Notes under the pieces: generated by a model
The model's input: only the letters and a program-made list of their open reading frames with translations
The model's database searches: none
What the model was told of the DNA's origin: nothing
Part shown: piece after piece, positions 6,225 through 11,705 of the stretch
How positions within the stretch are numbered: position 1 is the first letter of the stretch
How the letters are laid out: each line of letters opens with the position of its first letter
Translations under genes and position numbers: made by a program
Origin: an uncultured Oscillospiraceae bacterium
GTDB lineage: Bacteria; Bacillota; Clostridia; Oscillospirales; Oscillospiraceae
DNA length: 12,422 bases
Reading direction: 5' to 3'
Assembly (NCBI GenBank): GCA_934643765.1
Contig: CAKUCT010000033.1
Span: 1 to 12,422 of the forward strand

Positions 6225-6233
6225 TGATATTCT
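6225..6233 (+). promoter_or_regulatory. Possible extended -10 for the 37-aa ORF and ArsC-like gene
   Basis: TGATATTCT has the TGn plus a TATTCT hexamer, about 30 bases before the 37-aa ORF. No good -35 is seen at 17 bases (TGATTA at 6205-6210 is weak). A short inverted repeat, GTCCT/AGGAC (6201-6216), lies just upstream and might be an operator or chance. Confidence 0.35.
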
Positions 6234-6263
6234 AAGTGCAGAAAACAAAAGGAGTGCTGCTCG

Positions 6264-6377
6264 ATGGAATATCGGATGGAATATGTCAGAGGCCACATTG
6301 AGGTATATTCGGCAAGAGGAGAGTTCCTGTTCTCGGCGGACACGATGGCCGAGGCGGATGAAATGCTGGAGGAGTAA
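6264..6377 (+). CDS. Small 37-aa ORF coupled to the ArsC-like gene
   Basis: Encodes MEYRMEYVRGHIEVYSARGE followed by FLFSADTMAEADEMLEE. AAAGGAG (6248-6254) lies 9 bases before the ATG, and the ORF ends 1 base before the next gene's start. Its last codons (GGAGGAG) provide that gene's ribosome binding site, so it may act as a leader peptide or as a real microprotein. The composition is protein-like: strongly acidic, with alternating hydrophobic residues that suggest two beta strands (HIEVYSARGEFLFSA) and a C-terminal helix (MAEADEMLEE). This layout resembles short conserved clostridial ORFs, but I cannot name a family. No Cys or membrane segment. Function unknown. Confidence 0.68.
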   Translation: MEYRMEYVRGHIEVYSARGEFLFSADTMAEADEMLEE

Positions 6378-6378
6378 G

Positions 6379-6720
6379 ATGAATATCCAGATCTTCGGAA
6401 CAGGCAAATGCTTTGATACAAAAAAGGCAGAGCGCTGGTTCAAAGAGCGCAGAATCAAATATCAGCAGATCGATCTCATCCGCTACGGCATGTCCGGCGG
6501 AGAGTTTGACAGCGTGCTGCGCGCGGTGGGCGGAATTGACAAGCTCATCGACTGGGACAAAAAGGCGCCGGAGATTGATCTCATGCGCTATATGGACGAC
6601 GCGCGGGCAAAAGAGGACAAGGTTTTCGACAATCCGAAGCTGATGAAAACGCCCGTCGTCCGCAACGGAAAGCAGGCCACCGTGGGGTACTGTCCGGAAG
6701 TCTGGGAAACATGGGCCTGA
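6379..6720 (+). CDS. ArsC/Spx-family thioredoxin-fold protein
   Basis: A 113-aa cytoplasmic protein of the ArsC family (arsenate reductase-like and Spx-like, thioredoxin fold). It begins MNIQIFGTGKCFDTKKAERW with the single conserved Cys at residue 11 after the first strand, continues RRIKYQQIDL, and has the cis-Pro segment TPVVRNGKQATVGY near the C terminus. The Arg that stabilises the thiolate in E. coli ArsC (Cys12/Arg16) is Lys here, and there is no CxxC as in Spx of Bacillus. Neither arsenate reduction nor RNA-polymerase binding can therefore be assumed. There are no arsB or arsR neighbours, which argues against arsenic resistance. The start at 6379 is set by GGAGG (6368-6372) 6 bases upstream, lying inside the end of the 37-aa ORF. 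The stop codon is the first triplet of a perfect 10-bp hairpin. Confidence 0.85.
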   Translation: MNIQIFGTGKCFDTKKAERWFKERRIKYQQIDLIRYGMSGGEFDSVLRAVGGIDKLIDWDKKAPEIDLMRYMDDARAKEDKVFDNPKLMKTPVVRNGKQATVGYCPEVWETWA

Positions 6721-6743
6721 CAAAAAGGCAATGCTTTTTGTCA
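6718..6743 (+). repeat. Perfect 10-bp inverted repeat spanning the ArsC-like stop codon
   Basis: TGACAAAAAG (6718-6727) and CTTTTTGTCA (6734-6743) are exact reverse complements around a 6-base loop. The T run is inside the stem rather than after it, so it is a poor classical terminator, though it could protect the mRNA 3' end. It may be the edge of the hairpin-rich element that follows. Confidence 0.6.
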
Positions 6744-6753
6744 ATGGAGTTTG

Positions 6754-6897
6754 CGCCTCGCTGCGCGCATAAATTTTGCGCGCGGCGCAAAATTTCCACA
6801 CTGGCGAGGCGGGCGGAATTTTTCCGGTCGGCAACGCCGCCGGATAAAATGAATGTTAATTTATTCGCCGTCTGCTGACGGCGAACTCTGCGAGGCA
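6754..6897. repeat. Hairpin-rich intergenic element, candidate dispersed repeat
   Basis: Non-coding stretch with nested inverted repeats. An outer CGCCTCGC (6754-6761)/GCGAGGCG (6804-6811) encloses a perfect 11-bp stem AAATTTTGCGC/GCGCAAAATTT (6771-6795). CGGAA/TTCCG (6814-6826) follows, then CCGG.CGGC/GCCG.CCGG (6824-6843), then the 9-bp stem TTCGCCGTC/GACGGCGAA (6864-6885). A second GCGAGGC (6890-6896) could also pair with the left GCCTCGC, so two global folds are possible. No ORF with an RBS is found. Such compact, GC-rich, self-complementary intergenic DNA is typical of REP/MITE-like or palindromic repeats; whether it is repeated in the genome cannot be seen here. Confidence 0.55.
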
Positions 6898-6909
6898 GTG
6901 GCTTCTTCG

Positions 6910-6946
6910 ATAAAAAATATGCGGCGCAGCCGGATGGCTGCGCCGC
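6910..6946 (-). terminator. Rho-independent terminator of the 82-aa minus-strand gene
   Basis: On the minus strand a perfect 11-bp GC-rich stem (GCGGCGCAGCC with GGCTGCGCCGC, 6921-6946, 4-base loop) is followed by ATATTTTTTAT (6910-6920). It starts 8 bases after the stop codon of the gene at 6954-7202. Confidence 0.85.
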
Positions 6947-6953
6947 GCTTTGT

Positions 6954-7202
6954 CTATTCTTTGCCGGTTTCTTCAATTTCTGTTGCGCCGATGGCAAAAT
7001 GCATGCCCTTCGGCAGTCCCTGCGCGATGGCGGGGAAGAAATTGTCGGTGTCTGCCGTGCGCTGGATTTCATACGTGCCGTACTGATTGACCAGATCGAA
7101 GCAGTCCTCCGGTGCGCCGGGGAAATGGCGGACCATCGGCGTGGGAGAGTAGGGAAAACCCTTGCCGGGTTGCTGCTTCTGCGGCTTCTGTTTGTGTGCC
7201 AT
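6954..7202 (-). CDS. Hypothetical 82-aa protein
   Basis: Not recognised. The basic, Gln/Pro-rich N terminus (MAHKQKPQKQQPGKGFPYSP) is followed by a compact acidic/aromatic part (FPGAPEDCFDLVNQYGTYEI) and QRTADTDNFFPAIAQGLPKG, ending in GATEIEETGKE. It has a single Cys and no membrane segment, and looks like a small soluble domain with a disordered basic tail. AGGTGA (7209-7214) lies 6 bases before the ATG, and a strong terminator follows the stop, so this is very probably a real gene. It may be cotranscribed with the Cys/His-rich gene 78 bases upstream, although a hairpin lies between them. No promoter is obvious in the gap (7203-7280), which does contain a 10-base palindrome TCTGCGCAGA (7224-7233). 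Function unknown. Confidence 0.75.
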   Translation of the reverse strand: MAHKQKPQKQQPGKGFPYSPTPMVRHFPGAPEDCFDLVNQYGTYEIQRTADTDNFFPAIAQGLPKGMHFAIGATEIEETGKE

Positions 7203-7269
7203 GTTGCTTCACCTCGCAGATAGTCTGCGCAGATTCCGCAAATCAAACCCGGCAATCTTTCTCAGCGCA

Positions 7270-7303
7270 AAACGCAGGACTCAGAGACTGAAGTCCTGCG
7301 TTT
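7270..7303 (-). terminator. Perfect 12-bp inverted repeat over the 3' end of the Cys/His-rich gene; possible terminator
   Basis: AAACGCAGGACT (7270-7281) and AGTCCTGCGTTT (7292-7303) are exact complements around a 10-base loop. The stem includes the stop codon of the minus-strand gene. On the minus strand it ends in GTTTTG, a short T run, so it is a moderate terminator candidate or an mRNA-end structure. Confidence 0.5.
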
Positions 7304-7499
7304 CAAATTTTTGAAACTCTTTGGCTTTCGGACGCCCGGGGACGCGCTTGAGCGGATCGTAGCGGAACTTGCGGCAGCGGTGGTCGCACGGAACGATGCC
7401 GTAATGCTGGCAGACCATGGTCTCTTCGTCCACGCGGCCTGCAAACTGACAGTATGTACAATATCGGTCGATCTTCTTGCGAAACAGCAAACGCGGCAC
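7281..7499 (-). CDS. Small Cys/His-rich, probably zinc-binding protein (72 aa)
   Basis: The protein contains an ordered set of possible metal ligands: YCTYC (Cys14, Cys17), VCQHYG (Cys30, His32), PCDHRC (Cys38, His40, Cys42). It then has RKFRYDPLKRVPGRPK and a short tail. The first CxxC and the later C...C spacing suggest a zinc-ribbon-like or treble-clef microdomain; I recall similar short proteins ending KFKYDPLKRVP in many Clostridia but cannot name a function. The GTG at 7497-7499 gives 72 aa, but AAAGG is then only about 2-3 bases away. The in-frame TTG at 7488-7490 (MLFRKKIDRYC, 69 aa) has better spacing and may be the true start. It begins 23 bases after the ylbJ stop on the same strand, so cotranscription with ylbJ is possible; a TATAAT hexamer overlapping the ylbJ stop may provide a separate start. 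Confidence 0.78.
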   Translation of the reverse strand: MPRLLFRKKIDRYCTYCQFAGRVDEETMVCQHYGIVPCDHRCRKFRYDPLKRVPGRPKAKEFQKFETQDFSL

Positions 7500-7521
7500 C
7501 GCCTTTCTGAAAGCTGCGTCT

Positions 7522-7527
7522 ATTATA
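7522..7527 (-). promoter_or_regulatory. Possible -10 TATAAT upstream of the Cys/His-rich gene
   Basis: Perfect TATAAT on the minus strand, overlapping the ylbJ stop codon and 22-27 bases from the GTG/TTG starts. No acceptable -35 (TAGCAA at 17 bases) and no extended TGn are seen, so it is only a candidate. Confidence 0.3.
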
Positions 7528-8617
7528 CACGATGGCGCGCAAAATTGCTACCCGCCATTTTCCGGAAATGCAAACAAAGCCCGACGCAGAACAGAAGCTC
7601 CGCCGCGATCAGCAGCGGATTTCCATCCGCTGCGGCAAAGGCCGGGGCGGCGAAGCGCTCCAGGTGGAACAGGTAGGCCGCCGGGACGCTCAGAAGCGCG
7701 GCAAGAAGCCCTTGGCGGAGCTTATACCGGAAGACCGGAAGATCATCCAGCCCGGCCGCGTGCAGCACGGCGCGCGTCTGCGCGTGGACGCTCAGACCAC
7801 CGAAGGCGAGCAGAAACGAGGAGAGGATAAATTTCAGGCAAACGCTCAGCTCCGTCCCGGCCAGCACGCACGCCCCGCCGGAGAGCTCCAGCACGCCGTA
7901 GAGGAGCGGAAGGACGGACGCGGGCAGATACCGCCTTGCCGGCAGCAGGAAAAGCGCGGACAAGACGCCGAACACAACGACAAACATGCACACCTCCAGC
8001 GCCGTCTGCCCGGCCTTTTTAACAGACTGTGTAAAGGCGTCTGAAAACGCGGGCGCAGGAACGTGCGCCTCTTCGCGCGCTGCACGGCAGGGTTCCAGGT
8101 GCTTCCCGCGCTGGAAAACGCCGCAGAGCAGCGCAGAGAGAATATGCACCAGGTAAAGAAGAAGGCCGATGGCCGCGCTGTGAAAAACGCTCTGGCCGAC
8201 GATGCCAAAAATAAACGCTGGGCCGCAGTTATTGCAGAAGGCCAGAAGCTTTTCAGCCTCACGGCGGTCGATCGCTCCGGCGCTGTAGAGTGCGCCCACG
8301 GCCTGCGCGCCGGAGGGGTACCCGCCGGTCAGCCCCAGCACGAGCGCCGCCGCACCCGCGCCGGATACGCCGAAAACGGGGCGCATGATGCGGCTGAGCC
8401 GGGCTTCCAGCGGGGCTGCCAGGCGCAGCGCGCAGAATAGATTGGCACACACGAAAAACGGGAAAAGCGACGGCACAATGACGCGCGCGCAGAGCGAGAG
8501 CGCGTCGATGGCGGCCTGGGACGTTTCACGCGGCAGCAGAATCAGCGCCAGATAGCAAAGGCCGACGGCACCGCCCTGCAGGAACCTTTGCAGCGCGGCG
8601 GATAATTTCGTTCGCAA
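7523..8617 (-). CDS. ylbJ: Sporulation integral membrane protein YlbJ
   Basis: A 364-aa polytopic membrane protein of the YlbJ family, related to nucleoside-recognition/Gate-domain proteins. In B. subtilis it is made in the mother cell under sigma-E and is needed for normal spore development; the transported substrate, if any, is unknown. Family motifs are visible: VIVPSLFPFF (47-55), GLTGGYPSGAQAVGAL (95-110) and LLAFCNNCGPAFIFG (124-138). Hydrophobic segments lie at about 14-29, 45-64, 84-98, 131-168, 207-226, 234-253, 260-275, 300-318 and 335-350. The start is a TTG at 8615-8617: AGGTGA (8623-8628) is 5 bases upstream on the minus strand, and no better ATG is in frame. It is divergent from yqfC, another mother-cell sporulation gene. 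The protein looks full length. Confidence 0.93.
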   Translation of the reverse strand: MRTKLSAALQRFLQGGAVGLCYLALILLPRETSQAAIDALSLCARVIVPSLFPFFVCANLFCALRLAAPLEARLSRIMRPVFGVSGAGAAALVLGLTGGYPSGAQAVGALYSAGAIDRREAEKLLAFCNNCGPAFIFGIVGQSVFHSAAIGLLLYLVHILSALLCGVFQRGKHLEPCRAAREEAHVPAPAFSDAFTQSVKKAGQTALEVCMFVVVFGVLSALFLLPARRYLPASVLPLLYGVLELSGGACVLAGTELSVCLKFILSSFLLAFGGLSVHAQTRAVLHAAGLDDLPVFRYKLRQGLLAALLSVPAAYLFHLERFAAPAFAAADGNPLLIAAELLFCVGLCLHFRKMAGSNFARHRV

Positions 8618-8622
8618 TCAGA

Positions 8623-8628
8623 TCACCT
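8623..8628 (-). promoter_or_regulatory. RBS AGGTGA that fixes the TTG start of ylbJ
   Basis: AGGTGA on the minus strand, 5 bases before the TTG at 8617. It is the only Shine-Dalgarno match near the 5' end of the open frame. Confidence 0.65.
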
Positions 8629-8634
8629 CAGCGT

Positions 8635-8680
8635 TAATCTATGCAGACCCGGCAAGATTTCAGTACGGCGGCATAAGATA
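8635..8680. promoter_or_regulatory. Divergent sporulation-type -10 boxes between ylbJ and yqfC
   Basis: Both strands carry a CATAnnnTA element: CATAGATTA on the minus strand (8635-8643) facing ylbJ and CATAAGATA on the plus strand (8672-8680) facing yqfC. This fits the -10 of sigma-E/K type promoters, and both genes belong to the sigma-E regulon in B. subtilis. The -35 regions are weak (GCAAGAT 13 bases upstream for yqfC), and the leaders would be very short, so the call is tentative. Confidence 0.4.
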
Positions 8681-8701
8681 GAGCTGAAAAGAGGTGGACA
8701 G

Positions 8702-8986
8702 ATGAAAAACGCAAGAGCGATTCTGACAAAAGCGGCAAAGCTTTTTGATCTGCCGCTGGATATTGCGGCGGAGCTTCCGCACATGGAGGTGCGGGGATTT
8801 GAAGAGTGCAGCCTGGACTGCCACAAGGCGATCGTCGCCTATGAGCCGGAAAAGATTGTCGTGGCCGTCAACACGGGCGAGGTGACGATTGAAGGAAGCG
8901 GCCTGGAGCTGCGGCACATGCACCGCGACCGGCTGACCGTGACGGGCCGGATTGCGGCCATTTCCTTTCTGGGAGGCGGCAGGTGA
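8702..8986 (+). CDS. yqfC: Sporulation protein YqfC (YabP/YqfC family)
   Basis: A 94-aa member of the YabP/YqfC family, small beta-rich proteins made in the mother cell during sporulation. The B. subtilis homologue is transcribed by sigma-E together with yqfD; its molecular role is poorly known. The family pattern is visible: DLPLDIAAELPHMEVRGFEE near the N terminus, IVAYEPEKIVVAVNTGEVTI in the middle and LELRHMHRDRLTVTGRI near the end, which closes with SFLGGGR. No signal peptide or TM segment. GAGGTGG (8691-8697) lies 4 bases before the ATG. The stop TGA (8984-8986) shares a base with the yqfD ATG, so the two are translationally coupled. It is the first gene of the plus-strand operon and divergent from ylbJ. 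Confidence 0.93.
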   Translation: MKNARAILTKAAKLFDLPLDIAAELPHMEVRGFEECSLDCHKAIVAYEPEKIVVAVNTGEVTIEGSGLELRHMHRDRLTVTGRIAAISFLGGGR

Positions 8987-10176
8987 TGTGGCGCGCAGTG
9001 TGGTATGTGCTGGGCTTTTGCCGCGTGCGCGTCACGGGGGCAAGCCCGGAGTGGATTCTGGAGCGGCTTGCGCAGCTGCGTGTGGCGGTGGTAGAGCCGG
9101 TCCGCATCGACGCGTTTACGCTGGAATTTCTGACGCTGCGGCGCTCGCTTGCGCGTGTGGAGCTTGCAGCGCGCAAGGCGATGTGCGATGTCACGGGTGT
9201 GCAGGAATACGGCCTGCGGCACGATTTCGGAGGACTCAGGAGAAGGCTTGCGCTTGTGCTTGCGCTGATGGTCTGCGTGCTGGCGGCAATCATTGTGCCA
9301 AAGTTCGTGTTTTTTTACGAGGTGGAGGGCAACGAGACCGTGCCGGATGCAAAAATCCTGCGCGCGCTGCACACGCTCGGCGTTGGCTTTGGCACCTATG
9401 GGCCGGACATCCGGCCGCAGGAGCTGAAAAACAAGATGCTGCTTCTGATTCCGGAGCTGCAGTGGTTCACCGTGCAGCAGAACGGTATGCGCGCGCGCGT
9501 TATCGTTCGCGAGCGGCCGAAGAAGATCACGCCCGAGGACCGGTGCACAGCGACGGATGTGATCGCCGCGAAGGACGGCGTTCTGACGTCGGTGTCGGTT
9601 CTGGAGGGAAACTGCCTCTGCGCGCCGGGGCAGGCCGTCCGCGAAGGCGAGCTTCTGGTCTCGGCCTTTACCGATCTGGAGTTTACGACTAGAGTCAGCG
9701 CGGCCCTGGCGGAGATCTACGCCAGGACGCTGTACCGAAAACAGGTGGTGACGCCGGAATCGGTGCTGGAAAAGACGTATACGGGCAGGGAGCAGACGAA
9801 AATATCTCTGATCGTGGGAGAAAAACGGTGGAATATTTTCACAAACGGTGGAAAATTGACCGGCAGATGTGATAAAATAACCGTGACCCATATGCTGCGC
9901 CTGCCGGGCGGGCTGACGCTGCCGGCCGGCATTGCCGTGACGACCAGCCGGGCGTATACGCTGCAGGCCCGGACAGTAGACGCACAGGACGCCAAGGCGC
10001 TCTGCCGGGCGCAGGCGCTGCGCAGTATCCGGCAGGAGATGATAGCCGGAACCGTGGAGCAGGAGACCGCGTCAATGGTGCAGGCGGACGGGAGATACAA
10101 CTATACCGTGTCTGTGCAGTGCGAGGAAATGATCGCGCGCATGGTACGCGCAAGGATAAAGGAAGAAGAAACATGA
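8986..10176 (+). CDS. yqfD: Sporulation membrane protein YqfD
   Basis: A 396-aa protein of the YqfD family, a stage-IV-type mother-cell sporulation protein partnered with YqfC. Residues 1-80 form a soluble N-terminal domain (VRVTGASPEWILERL, DVTGVQEYGLRHDF), 88-110 are one membrane helix (LALVLALMVCVLAAIIVPKF), and the large C-terminal part is predicted to lie outside the cytoplasm. It opens with VEGNETVPDAKILRALHTLG, a POTRA/FtsQ-like segment, followed by IPELQWFTVQQNGMRARVIV and RERPKK, which are typical of the family. The ATG at 8986 is preferred over the adjacent GTG at 8983 because GGAGG (8972-8976) lies 9 bases upstream. The 5' end overlaps the yqfC stop, and the stop overlaps the phoH ATG (ATGA, 10173-10176). 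The length fits the family and no residues appear missing. Confidence 0.93.
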   Translation: MWRAVWYVLGFCRVRVTGASPEWILERLAQLRVAVVEPVRIDAFTLEFLTLRRSLARVELAARKAMCDVTGVQEYGLRHDFGGLRRRLALVLALMVCVLAAIIVPKFVFFYEVEGNETVPDAKILRALHTLGVGFGTYGPDIRPQELKNKMLLLIPELQWFTVQQNGMRARVIVRERPKKITPEDRCTATDVIAAKDGVLTSVSVLEGNCLCAPGQAVREGELLVSAFTDLEFTTRVSAALAEIYARTLYRKQVVTPESVLEKTYTGREQTKISLIVGEKRWNIFTNGGKLTGRCDKITVTHMLRLPGGLTLPAGIAVTTSRAYTLQARTVDAQDAKALCRAQALRSIRQEMIAGTVEQETASMVQADGRYNYTVSVQCEEMIARMVRARIKEEET

Positions 10177-11198
10177 CAGAACGAACCATCAATGCCGAGC
10201 GCGTCGAGCAGCTGATCGACGTCTTCGGCTCCTTTGACGAGAATATCAAAAAGATTGAGCAGGCCTTCGGCGTGCATATCACGAACCGCAACACCGAGCT
10301 CAAGGTGCAGGCGGAAGATGAAGAAGCCGTAGATGCCGGTGCGCGCGCCATTGAGGCGCTGCTGGCGCTGGCCGCCAAGGGAGAGGAGATTGACGACCAG
10401 AAGGTGCGCTATCTCATTGACCTTGTGCGCGCCGGAAAAGAGGAACAGGTCACAAAGATGGCCAAGGATGTCGTCTGCGTGACGGCCAAGGGTCGCCCCG
10501 TCAAGGCAAAGACCATCGGCCAGCAGACCTATCTCAAGGCCATCTCCAAAAATACGATCACCATCGGCGTCGGCCCGGCCGGTACGGGCAAGACGTATCT
10601 GGCCGTGGCGCAGGCGGTGGCCGCGTTCCGGGCAAAGGAGGTCAACCGGATTATTCTGACGCGCCCTGCCGTGGAGGCGGGCGAGCGGCTTGGCTTCTTA
10701 CCGGGCGATCTGCAGAACAAGGTCGACCCGTATCTGCGGCCGCTGTACGATGCTCTTTTTGACATGTTGGGCCCGGAGACGTACAACAAGTATCTTGAGC
10801 GCGGCAACATTGAGGTTGCGCCGCTGGCCTACATGCGCGGCCGGACGCTGGACGACAGCTTCATCATTCTCGACGAGGCACAGAACACCACGCGCGAGCA
10901 GATGAAAATGTTTTTGACGCGCCTTGGCTTCGGCTCTAAGATCGTCATCACCGGCGATATTACGCAGATTGACCTGCCGGGCGATAAGATCAGCGGTCTG
11001 AAGGAGGCCATCAAGATTCTCGACGGCGTGGAGGATATCGCCATCTGCCGCTTGACGGCCAGCGACGTGGTGCGCCACGCGCTGGTGCAGCGGATTGTCG
11101 CGGCGTATGATCAGTTTGAAAAGACGCGCCTGCCGGACAGCCAGAAGACCTTCCGCGCACCGCACAAGACATTTCATCAGAAGAGGGACAGAACATGA
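10173..11198 (+). CDS. phoH: PhoH-family ATPase
   Basis: A 341-aa cytoplasmic P-loop ATPase of the PhoH/PhoL group. Residues 1-110 form the N-terminal, KH-like putative RNA-binding region (FGVHITNRNTELKVQAEDEE). The ATPase domain has Walker A GPAGTGKT (134-141), PAVEAGERLGFLPGDLQNKV (165-184), Walker B FIILDEAQN (230-238) and the sensor GDITQIDLPG (261-270). This family is linked to RNA metabolism and ribosome assembly and is regularly found next to ybeY; the exact role is unsettled. The start at 10173 overlaps the yqfD stop, and the stop overlaps the ybeY ATG, so all are coupled. An in-frame start at 10119 lies inside yqfD and is rejected. In B. subtilis, yqfF (pgpH) usually follows phoH; here ybeY follows directly. 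Confidence 0.95.
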   Translation: MTERTINAERVEQLIDVFGSFDENIKKIEQAFGVHITNRNTELKVQAEDEEAVDAGARAIEALLALAAKGEEIDDQKVRYLIDLVRAGKEEQVTKMAKDVVCVTAKGRPVKAKTIGQQTYLKAISKNTITIGVGPAGTGKTYLAVAQAVAAFRAKEVNRIILTRPAVEAGERLGFLPGDLQNKVDPYLRPLYDALFDMLGPETYNKYLERGNIEVAPLAYMRGRTLDDSFIILDEAQNTTREQMKMFLTRLGFGSKIVITGDITQIDLPGDKISGLKEAIKILDGVEDIAICRLTASDVVRHALVQRIVAAYDQFEKTRLPDSQKTFRAPHKTFHQKRDRT

Positions 11199-11692
11199 AG
11201 CATAACATTGTGATGACCTGTGAAGCAAAAACACCGGACGCGCTGCTTCTCAAGCGCCAGATCCGCAAGTGCATCGTTGCGGCGCTGGACGAAGAGGGCG
11301 TGGACGTTCCGTGCGAGATCAACGTCCTGATTACGGACGACGTATCCATCCGCGCGATCAATAAGGCATACCGGAATATCGACAAGGCGACAGACGTTCT
11401 GTCGTTCCCGATGTTCCAGCTGGAGCCGGGCAAGCTTCCCGAAAGCTGGGACGAATACAAGGACCCCGAGACAGGTCTTGTGCCGCTGGGCGATATGGCA
11501 ATTTCTCTGGAGCGGGCGAAGGAACAGGCCAAGGAGTTCGGACACTCGACCAGACGCGAGGTCGGGTATCTCACAATTCACTCGATTCTGCACCTGTTGG
11601 GCTACGATCATGTGGACGAAGGGCCCATGAAGCGCCAGATGCGCGCGCGCGAAGAGGCGATCTTAGCCGAAATTGAACTGCCGCGGAAATAA
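11195..11692 (+). CDS. ybeY: Endoribonuclease YbeY, rRNA maturation factor
   Basis: A 165-aa zinc-dependent single-strand endoribonuclease of the UPF0054 family, which takes part in 16S rRNA 3'-end processing and 70S quality control in the cytoplasm. Visible are INVLITDDVSIRAINKAYRN (the strand-helix with the conserved N-x-x-YR), KATDVLSFPM and the substrate-cleft LGDMAISLERA. The metal motif is HSILHLLGYDH, i.e. H-x3-H-x5-H, followed by MKRQMRAREEAIL. Between LSFPM and LGDMAI there is a short insertion (about 17 residues, ESWDEYKDPETG), common in clostridial homologues. The ATG overlaps the phoH stop (ATGA, 11195-11198). The era gene starts 13 bases after the stop. Linkage with phoH and era is standard in Firmicutes and supports a shared role in ribosome maturation. 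Confidence 0.96.
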   Translation: MKHNIVMTCEAKTPDALLLKRQIRKCIVAALDEEGVDVPCEINVLITDDVSIRAINKAYRNIDKATDVLSFPMFQLEPGKLPESWDEYKDPETGLVPLGDMAISLERAKEQAKEFGHSTRREVGYLTIHSILHLLGYDHVDEGPMKRQMRAREEAILAEIELPRK

Positions 11693-11705
11693 AGGAGAAG
11701 TACCA

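Noticed and set aside
5444..6421. 325-aa minus-strand frame opposite the SLH-lysozyme gene
   Set aside because: It is antisense to a gene with clear domains and spans the next intergenic region; no recognisable protein.
6754..6897. CRISPR array
   Set aside because: The repeats are inverted hairpins, not regularly spaced direct repeats with unique spacers.
10119..10172. Upstream in-frame start for phoH
   Set aside because: It lies inside yqfD and adds unconserved residues; ATG 10173 gives the usual stop-start overlap.
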